64,000 nucleotides of DNA from Paludibaculum fermentans (GCF_015277775.1 NZ_CP063849.1:2914001-2978000), one strand, 5' to 3'. Shown: positions 51,201-60,373, counted from the first letter of the stretch. The notes: a model not told the origin generated them from the sequence alone. A program made the numbers and translations.

Positions 51201-54179
51201 TCCATTCAGACTGCAGTCAAGCTGAGCGAGGGCGGCAGCGATGTGCCCGTGCAGAGTCTTCGGGCCGGCGATCAGGGCATCCGGGTGTCTCCCTCAACCT
51301 TCCTGAAGGAGAACACTGAATACACGGTCACGGTGAGCGGCGTGGAAGACCAGGCCGGCCGCACAATACCTCCGCAAAGCTGGACGTTCACAACGGACCC
51401 CGCCGTGGACACCACACGCCTCGACATCCTGCGAGTGGAACCGCCGGTGGGCGGTGGCGCCCCGGATAGCGTCATCTCAATGGCCTTCAACAAACAAATC
51501 GCGGCCGACTCAGCACTCCGAACGGTCTCTCCGCTCTCCGGGACTCTCGGCTTCAGCGAGGACCGCCGCTCGTTCACCCTTACGCCGGACAAGCCCCGCT
51601 CCATGGGGACCAGCTATTACCTCTGGATCTCGAACCTCCAGGACATCGCCGAAAATTCCATTTCCGACTCTTCCGCCAATGCCTTCACTACCAGCGACGG
51701 CTTTGGACATGCGCGGCCAGGCGGCGCGCCCGCGCCGGTGTCTTCGACGCCCCGCAATGGCTTGGAGGGAGTACCTCTCAATGCCAGAATCCAGGTGAAG
51801 TTCGACCGGCGTGTGCTGCTCGCCCAGGCCACCTCGACCCTAACCGAGGATGGCGTCGCGATCCGCACATCGCTTCAAATTGAACGAGACGGACAGACGG
51901 TAACGCTGGTGCCGCAACGCCTGCCCAGGGCGGGAGCGCTGTGCGAGGTTCGTCTCGCCAACGTCACCTCGGCCGACGGCTCGGCGGTGGCGGATGAGTA
52001 CGCATGGTCTTTCCGCATGGGCGCCGACCTCGACCTGACCAGTCCGACCTACCGGTTCTTCCCCGTGGACGGCTCCACGGTGCCCGCGGACACGACGCCT
52101 CGGATCCGTTTCAACGAGAGAATCAACCCAGTTCTGCTAGATCAGAACCATGTTTCCCTCTATACCGCGGAAGGCTTCCCCCTAGCTGCCAACCTCAGCC
52201 TCGAGGATGACGACAGGACTGTAGTAGTTCGACCCGAAATTCCGCTGGCGCCCGCGAAGTCCTACCGGCTGGGGGTTTCCGGGCTGACAGACCTGGCCGG
52301 AGGGCCGGCCGTAGTCTCCGGTTCCGGGCTTTCCGCAACCTCGTTCTATATCGGTGAGAGCGGGCCCCTGCCCGCTCTCCGGGCTGTGAATCCGCCGAAT
52401 GGCAGCACCTCTGTCGCACCGGATGTGGTCGTACAAGCCTACTTCGATGGCCCGGTCGACCTTCCGCTGGGCGACGCCAACTTCCGGCTGCTGCTTGGCG
52501 ATCAGCCGGTGCCTGGCAAGATCGTCTATCAGTCTGGCAAGATGTTCCTCCTTACACCGGCCCGCCCCTTGAGTCCGGGCTCCGTCTACACCATGGAACT
52601 CAAGGGCATCACTGGCATGGATGGGCGGATGTTGCCGGATTACTCCTCCACCTTCACAGTCCAACCGGGCGGAGCGTACGCTGCCTATCCTCGAATCACG
52701 TCCTCGACGCCGGCCCAGAATGCCACCGGCGTCCCAGTCGACTCCAAGGTGGTTCTGAACTTCGCCGCCCCCGCGAACCCGGCATGGGTCAGCAACGCCG
52801 GGATTGTGGAAGCAAACGGCTACCGCGTGGCTGGCTCCTGGAGCGTGGAAGGAGCTACCGCAACCTTCCAGCCAACCTTCGGCTTCCCGCCCCAGCGCAG
52901 GGTGATGGTCGGCAAGTACTTGGGCCCATATTCGAGCGGGATGGCGCTGAGCGACTTCCTGTTCTTCACCACCGGTGACGCCGTCAATGCGCCGGGCTCT
53001 GAACTGGAGGCCACCTTCCCGGCGAACGACAGTCTGGTCCCTGCACTGACCACGCATGTGGTGGTGCGCTTCACCCGGCCGGTCATCACGCCGACCGGCG
53101 TCCCTCCCATTAGCCTGATCGCCGGCTCAACCGGGATCAACGCGCCATTCTCTACGGGGGAGGACGGACGGACACTGGCCGCGGACATCAATCTGCCCGC
53201 GGACAATCAGATCACCCTGGTGTTGAGCTCGCAGTTGAAAGACATGGCCGGGAATCCCGTCAAGGGCGGACCCGTCACCTTCCGCACCATGACCGCGGAT
53301 GAATCCGCCCGGCCTTCCGTCAGGAAAGTCACCCCCGCGAACTGGGCCCAGAATGTGTCCCCGTCGACACCTGTGGTGGTGGAGTTTAACCACGCCATGG
53401 ACCCGGCCTCCGTTGTGCAGTCTTTGTTTGTGGCCGATTCGGGCACCCTGCTCGCGGGCCATGTCGAGAACGACGAAACAGCGCGCCTGTTTCAATTCAC
53501 ACCCGACTTGCCGTTTCTGCCAGGCACGCAAATCGAAGTCGCGGTGGATGCTACGGCTCACGACCGCAATGGCTGGTACGCTTCCGCGTTCTCGTCTGTC
53601 TTCCAAACCGAGTCGCCCGACCAGCCGGCGGCCCTGGTGTCGTACTTTGCCTCCAGCGAGGCAGTTGACCTGAAGTTCAGCCAACCGGTGACGGTCGCCA
53701 CGGCGGCGATCTCGCTGCGCCACAATCAACAGGCCGTGCCGGTCCGGGTGGAGCAGGGCGGACCCGACTGGCTGCGCCTCATTCCGGAACAAACGCTGAT
53801 CCCGGGCGAGACTTATCAGGTCACCGCCGGGCAGGACCAGGCAGCAGCCGTCACCATTGAGGAACACGCAGATCGCGGCCGGCTGGCCACGGAGTCCGTG
53901 GTCCGCGACGACGACGGCATCGTGGTGCGGTTCAACCAGCCGGTGAATCCGGTCACGTTCGACCGCCAGCGGATCCGCCTCCGCCGGACCGATGGTTCCA
54001 GCGCGCCATTTCACATCTGGACCGGCTCGGACCGGCAGAGCCTGCGGCTGGTCCCTGCCTCCAGCGAAGGCAACCTGGACCTGGAGCTGGAGGGGATCGA
54101 ATCGGCACCGCGGCGGCGACTGGAGTTTCAGCGCACGCGCGGTCTCGCGGGGCGCGGCGCCTTCCGGCCCGCGCGGTAG
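48231..54179 (+). CDS. giant secreted protein of tandem Ig-like (Big_5-type) repeats
   Basis: 1982 residues, GGAAGGAATAGG upstream. The signal peptide ends near residue 24 (TTAFGQ). The rest is about 17-18 degenerate repeats of 95-120 residues. Each starts with a motif such as SPPDGSSEVPTAAFIEVWFD or TPAQNATGVPVDSKVVLNF, then LxPxxPLxPGTxYxxxV, then TFTT. This is the bacterial Ig-like domain found in SbsA-like surface and adhesion proteins. No sorting tail, autotransporter barrel, lipobox or PEP-CTERM end is visible; the last repeat is degenerate and ends in Arg/Gly-rich residues. It probably acts as an extracellular stalk or adhesin. It starts 178 bases beyond the IS4 element. Confidence 0.9.
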   Translation: MVVSRVGLLRTYLALLFLATTAFGQTEPMVAGFFPADGSVNVPLNARIVIPLNFSNGMRTEAVLLRNGTAVAGKTEYFDQWAVYTPATQFEANTPYEIRLANTLTGQTFASKFTTGAAPDLSAPLLASSEPADGQDAAHLTRPLRLHFSKVLNPASVQNAKFQLWDLTSGYSIDLTGTLMNDATTIQLNAQYGLALGRAYRIYLPETPILDWTGQALPKRGPVTFTTFTRPLKGGPMLTGSAPFDGETAVPTNSTVILVFDRPIAPKSPTEHFELKAGTTLLPVEVRRVGERAIALQPTLLLSSNKDYTLSISGVTNIYGGSMEAAQTIRFQTQLLPDSTTLNLRTQADVLPLNATPVISFTRPLDAVALALGMVGENSNSSTVPVRYKLSEDRRSIYLIPEQPFLPGTHAITIQIPFDRFQKTQLGFSSSFTMTGDVDSTPARVLAVSPPDGSSEVPTAAFIEVWFDKYFDNVNVAQDGLRLSSDAGPVAGDWSFVKANGQAGLQFRQKSPLSPSTTYHLEVSGLADLTGGPVPPVSTTFTTGAANPSDPFRMLTVTPGNKAIVTDPLAPIRVTFNRAVSPVGPASPFFSLISRGSVGEFTPPPGKVEVQGSDITFTPLAPLPPGEYFVDGTGASDLSGSPPLRLASTFTIAPASPAVPDRTRVIRVSPGEGGMVDSVQPVVLLTFSNPVVRSTATTSNIVATGRRAGVLSVQLVTPTLAMVVLNAEPGSLVTLFVTEGVQDFSYQPVVPFRTTIQLRPEPKPAAKVVQIRPYSPSGVVSTTTSLGLVFDAPADHASVENSALITADGQFVNGRFEWTADSRGVTFLSDTPYPAGAKIYAEWGGTSFQRYVQEAPPGGAVASSLTGSFPSLPTDGVVDLQPAQDVTDELLASALCTWSEGSAPTPSPCTASRLRPGIIRLRPGSPMKPNGFYVTRFTAGGINWSSFITALPSASSADPHLFGGTPVAQPEGVPLNATLSVVFSTPVSSLSIQTAVKLSEGGSDVPVQSLRAGDQGIRVSPSTFLKENTEYTVTVSGVEDQAGRTIPPQSWTFTTDPAVDTTRLDILRVEPPVGGGAPDSVISMAFNKQIAADSALRTVSPLSGTLGFSEDRRSFTLTPDKPRSMGTSYYLWISNLQDIAENSISDSSANAFTTSDGFGHARPGGAPAPVSSTPRNGLEGVPLNARIQVKFDRRVLLAQATSTLTEDGVAIRTSLQIERDGQTVTLVPQRLPRAGALCEVRLANVTSADGSAVADEYAWSFRMGADLDLTSPTYRFFPVDGSTVPADTTPRIRFNERINPVLLDQNHVSLYTAEGFPLAANLSLEDDDRTVVVRPEIPLAPAKSYRLGVSGLTDLAGGPAVVSGSGLSATSFYIGESGPLPALRAVNPPNGSTSVAPDVVVQAYFDGPVDLPLGDANFRLLLGDQPVPGKIVYQSGKMFLLTPARPLSPGSVYTMELKGITGMDGRMLPDYSSTFTVQPGGAYAAYPRITSSTPAQNATGVPVDSKVVLNFAAPANPAWVSNAGIVEANGYRVAGSWSVEGATATFQPTFGFPPQRRVMVGKYLGPYSSGMALSDFLFFTTGDAVNAPGSELEATFPANDSLVPALTTHVVVRFTRPVITPTGVPPISLIAGSTGINAPFSTGEDGRTLAADINLPADNQITLVLSSQLKDMAGNPVKGGPVTFRTMTADESARPSVRKVTPANWAQNVSPSTPVVVEFNHAMDPASVVQSLFVADSGTLLAGHVENDETARLFQFTPDLPFLPGTQIEVAVDATAHDRNGWYASAFSSVFQTESPDQPAALVSYFASSEAVDLKFSQPVTVATAAISLRHNQQAVPVRVEQGGPDWLRLIPEQTLIPGETYQVTAGQDQAAAVTIEEHADRGRLATESVVRDDDGIVVRFNQPVNPVTFDRQRIRLRRTDGSSAPFHIWTGSDRQSLRLVPASSEGNLDLELEGIESAPRRRLEFQRTRGLAGRGAFRPAR

Positions 54180-54220
54180 GCTGACGGCGAAGGCGCTTGC
54201 CATGCTACGTTGGGCCTACC

Positions 54221-54664
54221 ATGGACCAGAGTTTGAATTTGCGGATTGTGCTGCTGAACCCGCCGCCGGGTGTGGATTACGGGATACAGAAGGGCCGCGG
54301 CGGCGCGTATGAAACCATCGCAAAACAGCGCTCGATCGGCGGGGATCTCGTGTTCGATTTCACCGTTGGGCTGAAGCCAGTACCCACGGGGGCCGAGCCC
54401 GACTTCACCGGCCCGATCGTCCAAGGTCCGCCCGGGGCGCGCTTTCTCTACCTGGACATCGGAACCTACGCCGGACAGCGGGACTCCGTGTGGAGCCGCC
54501 GCCTGAAGGTCCCGTTGCGCGGCTTCACGAAGGTCGCGCTGGACCGCTGCGCGGCCAATCCGGCTACCGTGCTGGAAACCAGGATTGCCGGCACCGCCCG
54601 CGACGGTGAGCCCGCCTGCGGTTCGGTGAAGACGTTCCTAGGTTGGGTGCCGGTTCTGAAATGA
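54221..54664 (+). CDS. DUF5990-like protein
   Basis: 147 residues from ATG 54221; the longer frame from 54197 adds eight residues. It is recognised from the pattern LRIVLLNPPPGVDYGIQKG, the central VQGPPGARFLYLDIGTYAG and the end WSRRLKVPLRGF. It is soluble, with no signal peptide. The function of the family is unknown to me. The gene is 41 bases downstream of the giant repeat protein and converges with the methyltransferase gene at 54671, leaving six bases. Confidence 0.8.
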   Translation: MDQSLNLRIVLLNPPPGVDYGIQKGRGGAYETIAKQRSIGGDLVFDFTVGLKPVPTGAEPDFTGPIVQGPPGARFLYLDIGTYAGQRDSVWSRRLKVPLRGFTKVALDRCAANPATVLETRIAGTARDGEPACGSVKTFLGWVPVLK

Positions 54665-54670
54665 GCCAAC

Positions 54671-55315
54671 TCAGCCCGGGCCGGCGCCGTTCTTCCGCAC
54701 CACCCAGGTGGTCATGCAGCGCTGGTTCTGGACCACCGTCGTCTTGATGGGATCCAGCAACTGCCCGCCCAGCTCGGCGGTGAGTTGAACCAGCATCGGC
54801 TCGTCGACCAGAAATCGCTCCGAGCCGTCGGGCAGGAGGAATCGGCGGCCGCCCAGGGATCGGACTTCGGATTCCATCCCGATGGAGGATGCCAGTCGGC
54901 AGAACAGCATCCCGCCGGGTTTCAGCGCCTGCCAGGTGCCATGGAGCATGGCTCGAAAATGCTGCTCTTCGCGGGCGAAATGCAGCACCGCGCTGCTGAT
55001 GACGACGTCGGCGAAGCCCGCGGGCCAGGTTGTGCGCTCCAGATCGCCCACTCGGAAGTTCTCGGGCGGCAGGTGCGGCGCCAGATGCGCGGCCAACCGG
55101 CGCACGCTCTCGATCACCGCCGCATCGGCGTCCATGCCGAAGACCTCATAGCCTGCCCGCAGCAGGTAGTAGATGTTGCGGCCCCCGCCGCAGCCGGCGT
55201 CGAAGATCACGTCGCCGGGGGGGATGCGGCCGCGCAGCAACTGGTCGAAGAGGTAGATATCGATCTGCCCAAACTGCTCGGGCAGGCTGGACATGGGACG
55301 CGGCGCAACGGTCAT
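54671..55315 (-). CDS. SAM-dependent methyltransferase, class I
   Basis: 214 residues. Motif I is FDAGCGGGRNIYYLL (about residues 38-52), the SAM-binding loop. An acidic residue at the end of strand 2 (GMDADAAVIE), the GDLERTTWP segment and the post-motif PGGMLFCRL complete the Rossmann-like fold. It resembles small TehB/UbiE-like methyltransferases. The substrate is unknown. No operon partner on the minus strand. Confidence 0.88.
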   Translation of the reverse strand: MTVAPRPMSSLPEQFGQIDIYLFDQLLRGRIPPGDVIFDAGCGGGRNIYYLLRAGYEVFGMDADAAVIESVRRLAAHLAPHLPPENFRVGDLERTTWPAGFADVVISSAVLHFAREEQHFRAMLHGTWQALKPGGMLFCRLASSIGMESEVRSLGGRRFLLPDGSERFLVDEPMLVQLTAELGGQLLDPIKTTVVQNQRCMTTWVVRKNGAGPG

Positions 55316-55414
55316 GAATCGAGAATGACACGGGCGGGGTGAGGCCGTTCAAGTGAGCGGCCGGCAAACACTCCTGACACCACGCTGTCAGGAGCACTGC
55401 CGCATTCTAGACCC

Positions 55415-55789
55415 ATGACGCAACCAATCACCTGGTTTGAGATTCCCGCCCTGGACCTGAAGCGCGCCAAGGCGTTCTATGAACATGTCCTGGGGATCCA
55501 GTTCAAAGACGACACCATGGACGGGACGAACCTCGCCATCTTCCCGTGCGACCGCGAGCACGCGACCGGCGGCTGCGTGGTGCAGGGTCCCGGCTACGCG
55601 CCTTCCCGCGATGGAGCCGTGCTGTATGTGAACGCGGGTGAATCGCTGGATGCGGCGCTGAGCCGGGTTCCGGCGGCCGGAGGGGAGATCACGCTGCCCA
55701 AGACCGCCCTGCCGCCCGGCATGGGGGCTTACGCGCACATCATCGACTCGGAGGGCAATCGCGTGGGCCTGCACTCGGCACGCGGATAA
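55415..55789 (+). CDS. VOC-family (glyoxalase-like) protein
   Basis: 124 residues, one VOC module: ITWFEIPALDLKRAKAFYEHVLGIQFKDD, then CVVQGPG and the C-terminal AYAHIIDSEGNRVGLHS. A single His/Glu metal site is likely (E in EIPALD; H in AHIIDSE). VOC proteins catalyse metal-dependent lyase, isomerase or dioxygenase reactions, or bind antibiotics. The following WYL regulator starts three bases after the stop codon, so both are probably transcribed together. Confidence 0.88.
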   Translation: MTQPITWFEIPALDLKRAKAFYEHVLGIQFKDDTMDGTNLAIFPCDREHATGGCVVQGPGYAPSRDGAVLYVNAGESLDAALSRVPAAGGEITLPKTALPPGMGAYAHIIDSEGNRVGLHSARG

Positions 55790-55791
55790 TA

Positions 55792-56478
55792 GTGTCTGTG
55801 CGACGCGCCGACCGGCTCTTCCAGATTGTCCAGCACCTGCGGGCGCGGCGGTTGACTACCGCCGCGCACCTGGCGGAGTTTCTGGGTGTTTCGGAGCGCA
55901 CGGTCTACCGCGATATCCGCGACATCTCGCTCTCCGGGATTCCCGTCAAAGGGGAGGCCGGAGTCGGCTACTGCATTGATCCTTCGTTTGAGCTGACCGC
56001 TCTCATGTTCACGCCCGAGGAGTTGGAAGCCGTAGTGGTGGGCCTGCGGATGGTGCGGGCGTTCGGCGGTCCGGGCCTGCGTTCGGCTGTGATTCCCGCG
56101 CTGGACAAGGTGGTGCTCGCCCTGCCGAAAGGACGCCGCGCGGAGATCGACAAGCCGCAGATCTACGCCCCGGCGGTCCACGCGCACCGGAGCATTGACG
56201 ACCTCATCGAGACGCTTCGGATCGCGGTGGACAACCGTTCGATTCTGGAACTGCGGTACACGGACAACAGCGGCTCCGCCACTCTGCGGCCGGTGCGGCC
56301 GCTGGCACTGCATTTCTGGGGGTCGACCTGGACGCTGGCCGCGTGGTGCGAGTTGAGGAACGACTTCCGCAGCTTCCGGCTGGATCGAATGAACGGGTGC
56401 CGGCCGACGGGCGCGACGTTTGAGGAGGAAGAGGGGAAGACCCTGGCGGACTACTTGAAGTGTGTTCGAGCGGAGTGA
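55792..56478 (+). CDS. YafY-type transcriptional regulator with WYL domain
   Basis: 228 residues with a GTG start at 55792; a second GTG at 55798 is possible. The N-terminal helix-turn-helix is at about 18-45 (LTTAAHLAEFLGVSERTVYRDI). The WYL domain is at about 130-200 (ILELRYTDNSGSATLRPVRPL, WTLAAWCELRNDFRSFRLDRM), where the family binds a ligand or nucleic acid. It is placed three bases after a VOC gene, a frequent pair in which the regulator controls the operon. Confidence 0.92.
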   Translation: MSVRRADRLFQIVQHLRARRLTTAAHLAEFLGVSERTVYRDIRDISLSGIPVKGEAGVGYCIDPSFELTALMFTPEELEAVVVGLRMVRAFGGPGLRSAVIPALDKVVLALPKGRRAEIDKPQIYAPAVHAHRSIDDLIETLRIAVDNRSILELRYTDNSGSATLRPVRPLALHFWGSTWTLAAWCELRNDFRSFRLDRMNGCRPTGATFEEEEGKTLADYLKCVRAE

Positions 56479-56536
56479 AAGGGCGATGCGGCCACCGCCG
56501 TATTGGGCAGAGGCCGCACCTGTGTTGGAAGACGGG

Positions 56537-57928
56537 TTACGCGGCGCCGATCTGGGGCAGCGAGGCGGCCGCGGCGGCCTGGCCCACGCGCCGGCTGGCT
56601 TCATCGGGGAGGCGGACGTCGATGCTGAGATGCGGGAACTCCCGCGCCAGCACCTCGTTCGCGACCTGGAGGATGATGTCGCCACCCTCGCCCGTGGTGA
56701 CGCGGCCCATGACCAGCACGGTGCCGATGTCGTAGTAGTTGGCGTAGTGGGCCAACGCGTAGCCGAAGTAGGCGCCCACGGTCTGGTAGATCTTGGGCGG
56801 ACGCGGATCGCCCTTCTTCATGAGGGCCTGGACATGCTCCAACCGCTCCGGCACGCCCATATCGGCGGGGACGTCGATGCCGGCCGGACCGAGGAGGCGG
56901 TTCACAGCCTGCTGGGAAAGGTATTGCACGCCACAGCCGCGATCGCCGGACCATTCGTCGGCCGGCGCCAGCGGATTCATATCCACGGGCACGAACGCGA
57001 GTTCGTCGAGCCACGTGGTGATGTTGCCGGTGCCGTCGACATAGCCGGCCGCCAGGCTGCTGCCGAAGGCCACGCCGAGCACTCGATTGCGGTTGAGCGA
57101 CATTGACCCGGCCAGGGCAGAGACGGATCCGTCGTTGGCCACGACCACGGGGATGCCGCCAAACTCCTTCTTAATGCGGTGGTACAGCGGCACAATGTCG
57201 CTCTGGAACTTGTCGCGCGGCACGCCGCGGAACAGGGAGGCGACACGGGCTTCGTTGTCGACGTAGACGCCGGCGGAACTCACGCCGATGGCATCGACGC
57301 GTGGCAAGGTGGCCGCCGCGGCGCGCAAAGCATGGAGGATGTGTTCGTAGTGGTAGGCCGGATCGCTCTGCGGCTTGGGGTCCCACTTGAACTCGGAGGC
57401 AAAGGTCTTCTGGCCGTCCATCTCGGCGTACGCCTTAATGTCGGAGGCGCCCTTGTCGATGGCTACGCGGCAGCCGCCTTGGTGGCGGCCGAGAGGCAGC
57501 GTGACATGCGAGGCCTTGGGGAACGCGCTGCCGGAGGCATGCAGGATTTCAAAAGGCTTGCCGTAGATGAGCGGCCCCATGATGTCGACATCAAACAGCC
57601 GGTTGGGCGAGTAGCGGTAGATGTAATCGCGCAGCAGCCCTACGAGCAATTCCGGCGCATCGAGGTGGATGCGGCAGCCGCCCACGGCCCAAAGCAGGAA
57701 CTTCAATTCCCGCTCCAGGAAGCGCAGGTTTACGGCGGTGGCGGCGCTGCTGGTATCGCGGTCGATGGCACGCTCGAAGACATAGGTAGAGCCGTTGCCC
57801 TGTTCGACGGCGATGCGGATGGGCAGGGACTGGCCGGCGATGCGGTTCGCAAAGGCGCGCCAAGCCAGGGCGGCCGGACGGAATTCCGCATCCAGAACCG
57901 GTTTCACTTCCGGAACGATGAGTTCCAT
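56537..57928 (-). CDS. ROK-like sugar kinase/ATPase
   Basis: 463 residues, longer than usual ROK proteins (about 310). The N-terminal 150 residues have no motif I recognise. From about 155 the actin-like fold appears: phosphate-1 VAIDKGASDIKAYA, a conserved VSSAGVYVDNEA segment, VVVANDGSVSALAG (similar to the N-D-A region), VAFGSSLAAGYVDG, and phosphate-2 VLVMGRVTTGEGG near the C terminus. It probably phosphorylates a sugar or acts as a regulator. It follows the NagA-like gene by 13 bases, suggesting amino-sugar use. Confidence 0.78.
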   Translation of the reverse strand: MELIVPEVKPVLDAEFRPAALAWRAFANRIAGQSLPIRIAVEQGNGSTYVFERAIDRDTSSAATAVNLRFLERELKFLLWAVGGCRIHLDAPELLVGLLRDYIYRYSPNRLFDVDIMGPLIYGKPFEILHASGSAFPKASHVTLPLGRHQGGCRVAIDKGASDIKAYAEMDGQKTFASEFKWDPKPQSDPAYHYEHILHALRAAAATLPRVDAIGVSSAGVYVDNEARVASLFRGVPRDKFQSDIVPLYHRIKKEFGGIPVVVANDGSVSALAGSMSLNRNRVLGVAFGSSLAAGYVDGTGNITTWLDELAFVPVDMNPLAPADEWSGDRGCGVQYLSQQAVNRLLGPAGIDVPADMGVPERLEHVQALMKKGDPRPPKIYQTVGAYFGYALAHYANYYDIGTVLVMGRVTTGEGGDIILQVANEVLAREFPHLSIDVRLPDEASRRVGQAAAAASLPQIGAA

Positions 57929-57941
57929 TCACTCCTCCAAA

Positions 57942-58964
57942 CTATTGAGCAGGTATGTAGGCGCCGTCCTCGAAGACTACGCCGGGGCAGTGCGTTGGAG
58001 CTTCGTCCAGACGGATGCCCAATCGATCGAGCGCGGGCCGGAGGAACGCCGCCGCATTGGTGGTGACGGCGCGCTCGACTGTGTCGCGCGGGATGCCCCA
58101 GCCGAGGGCAAGGTTCATGCACTCAATCAGAGAGGTGCAGGAACCACTGAGATCGTAGGAGCGGACGCGGCCCGCTTCGTCCCGCCGCACTTCGAACGTG
58201 CGGCCCCAGAATTCCGCCGTCGAGGGCACGGGCGAGCCGATGAGGGGGCTTTCATCGGCCACGAAGATGACCTTGTCGGGTCCCTTGGCCTGGCTCATCA
58301 ACTGGACGGCGTACTCCGGCACATGGATGGCGTCGGGGATGATCATGGACCAGGCGCGGCGGTCTGTAAACTGGGCGACTATGCGCAGATCCTTGGCGCC
58401 GAACTTGTCGCGGGTGGCGGCGTTCAGCACGTGCGTAAAGCCGGTGGCGCCGGCCGCGAGCCCGGCCTGAATGTGTTCGACACCCGGATTCTGGTGGCCC
58501 AGGCTCACGCTGACGCCGTGATCGGCCAGATAGCGGATGACTTCGGGCGCGCCGGGGCGCTCCGAGGCCATGGTGAGCCAGCCGATGAAGCCGCCGGACC
58601 ACTCGAGGAGCTTGGCGGCAAACTCTACCGTCGGGTCCTGGCGCAGCGCCAGATTGTGAGCGCCCATACACTCCGGCGCAAGGAACGGCCCTTCCAGGTG
58701 AGGCGGCAGGATCCCCTGACCCCATTCGAAATCACGCGCCGCGCGCAGCACCGGCAAGTTGGTCTGGTACGCTTCAGCGCTCGCGGTCACCAGGGTGGGA
58801 CAGACGTAGCCGTAGCCCAGGCTGTAGTAGTATTCCGCGACTGTCTTGACTTGTTCGAGTGTCAGGCCGGGTGTGTCGAAAGCCACAAATCCAGACCAGA
58901 CACCGTTGTGGAAAATCGGCCCCCCGTTCACTTGCAGGGACGCGGGGTAGCAGCGAGCATTCAC
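57942..58964 (-). CDS. N-acetylglucosamine-6-phosphate deacetylase-like amidohydrolase
   Basis: 340 residues from GTG 58964, with GGGAG about 10 bases upstream; the frame extends to 59132 but without a start signal or protein-like residues. Family marks: PPHLEGPFLAPE near residue 88 (metal-binding Glu), SVSLGHQNPG (His near 160), FTHVLNAAT and FVADES near 240 (Asp). It lacks the N-terminal beta-sandwich of E. coli NagA, as in known short forms. It would deacetylate an amino-sugar phosphate. Transcribed before the ROK-like gene, 13 bases apart. Confidence 0.84.
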   Translation of the reverse strand: MNARCYPASLQVNGGPIFHNGVWSGFVAFDTPGLTLEQVKTVAEYYYSLGYGYVCPTLVTASAEAYQTNLPVLRAARDFEWGQGILPPHLEGPFLAPECMGAHNLALRQDPTVEFAAKLLEWSGGFIGWLTMASERPGAPEVIRYLADHGVSVSLGHQNPGVEHIQAGLAAGATGFTHVLNAATRDKFGAKDLRIVAQFTDRRAWSMIIPDAIHVPEYAVQLMSQAKGPDKVIFVADESPLIGSPVPSTAEFWGRTFEVRRDEAGRVRSYDLSGSCTSLIECMNLALGWGIPRDTVERAVTTNAAAFLRPALDRLGIRLDEAPTHCPGVVFEDGAYIPAQ

Positions 58965-59150
58965 AGATCCATTTCTCCCTTGGGTTGACCCCAAATTCCA
59001 CGATACACCCCGGTACGAGCACACCACAATCACTGTTTCGGCCGTGCGCGCCGCAGGGAACTCCATCGTGCGGAAGCAGGCCAGGACGCGAAGCTGCCGG
59101 ACGCGTCCAGGGAGTGGCAATTCCCAGGGCAACTACCGGAGAATGTCCGT

Positions 59151-60248
59151 ATGGAAGAGTGGCCCGACCGCCGTCTCTTGGATCTGCTGGGGATCCAGAC
59201 TCCGATCATCCAGGCACCCATGGCCGGTTCGGACTCGGTCGCGCTGGCCCGGGCCGTTGCCTCGGCTGGAGGGCTGGGTTCGCTGGCCTGCGCGCTGCTG
59301 AGCCCGGACGAGGCACTCGAAGGCGTAGGCGCGTTTCGCGTGGGGCTGGCGCGCCCGATCAACCTGAACTTCTTCTGCCACCGGATGGAGGCTCCGGATG
59401 CAGCGGCGATGGAGCGCTGGAAGGAGTTCCTGAGGCCGCACTATGAGCGATTGGGATTGGATATCGAGAAGGTTGCACCGGCCAAGCTGCGCATGCCGTT
59501 TGATGCGGAGTACTGCGAGGTGGTCGAGGAGGCCGCACCCGAGATCGTGAGCTTTCACTTCGGGCTGCCGGAACCGGGACTGGTGGACCGGCTGAAACGG
59601 CGCGGGATCAGGATCCTGTCGACTGCGACGAGCGTCGCGGAAGCTCGATGGCTGGCGGATCGCGGCTGCGACGCGATAATCGCGCAAGGGGCCGAGGCAG
59701 GCGGCCATCGCGGCATGTTCCTGGAGACAAACACGGCGACGCAGGCGGGACTGTTTGCCTTGCTCCCGCAGGTGGTGGATGCGGTGCCGGTGCCAGTGAT
59801 CGCCGCCGGCGGTATTGCCGACGGGCGCGGAGTGGCTGCGGCCTTGGCCCTTGGAGCGGCAGGCGTACAAGTGGGCACCGCCTATCTGCTGTGCCCCGAA
59901 GCGAAGGTTTCGCCGTTGCACCGCCGCGCCATTGAGCAACTGGCCGATAACGGAACGGCATTGACGAATCTGTTCAGCGGCCGGCCGGCGCGGGGCATAG
60001 TCAACCGGTATCTGCGGGAGTCCGGGCCCATGAATGACGCGGCCGCAGCGTTCCCCTATGCGGCCAGCTATGTTGCTCCGCTGCGGGCGGCATCCGAGAA
60101 AGCCGGATCGCTGGATTACCTGCAGATGTGGTCCGGGCAGGCGGGCGGGCTGGCCAAGGCGATGGGGGCGGAGGAGTTTACGCGGAAGTTGGCGGCCGAG
60201 GCGCTGCGACGCCTGCAGGAGTTAGGGCGAAAGCAAGGCGGCGGCTGA
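59151..60248 (+). CDS. nitronate monooxygenase
   Basis: 365 residues, FMN-dependent TIM barrel. Visible marks: PIIQAPMAG near residue 19, an internal GVGAFRVGLARPIN strand, the FMN-phosphate/active-site segment AEAGGHRG near residue 183, and AAGGIADGRGVAAALALGAAGVQVGTAYL. The His in GGHRG is the proposed catalytic base. It oxidises nitronates such as propionate 3-nitronate, detoxifying plant or fungal toxins. It stands alone, divergent from the NagA-like gene. Confidence 0.92.
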   Translation: MEEWPDRRLLDLLGIQTPIIQAPMAGSDSVALARAVASAGGLGSLACALLSPDEALEGVGAFRVGLARPINLNFFCHRMEAPDAAAMERWKEFLRPHYERLGLDIEKVAPAKLRMPFDAEYCEVVEEAAPEIVSFHFGLPEPGLVDRLKRRGIRILSTATSVAEARWLADRGCDAIIAQGAEAGGHRGMFLETNTATQAGLFALLPQVVDAVPVPVIAAGGIADGRGVAAALALGAAGVQVGTAYLLCPEAKVSPLHRRAIEQLADNGTALTNLFSGRPARGIVNRYLRESGPMNDAAAAFPYAASYVAPLRAASEKAGSLDYLQMWSGQAGGLAKAMGAEEFTRKLAAEALRRLQELGRKQGGG

Positions 60249-60373
60249 GGATTGGCCCGCGAACCATCGCTGAATTTGCCAGGCACTCGGGCCGGCCGAA
60301 GTTGCATTGGCGCATCGGAAGAGCGGCCTGTATGGTGCCCTGTGCGGCTGGAATGTCGTGCTATGCTTCCGGG

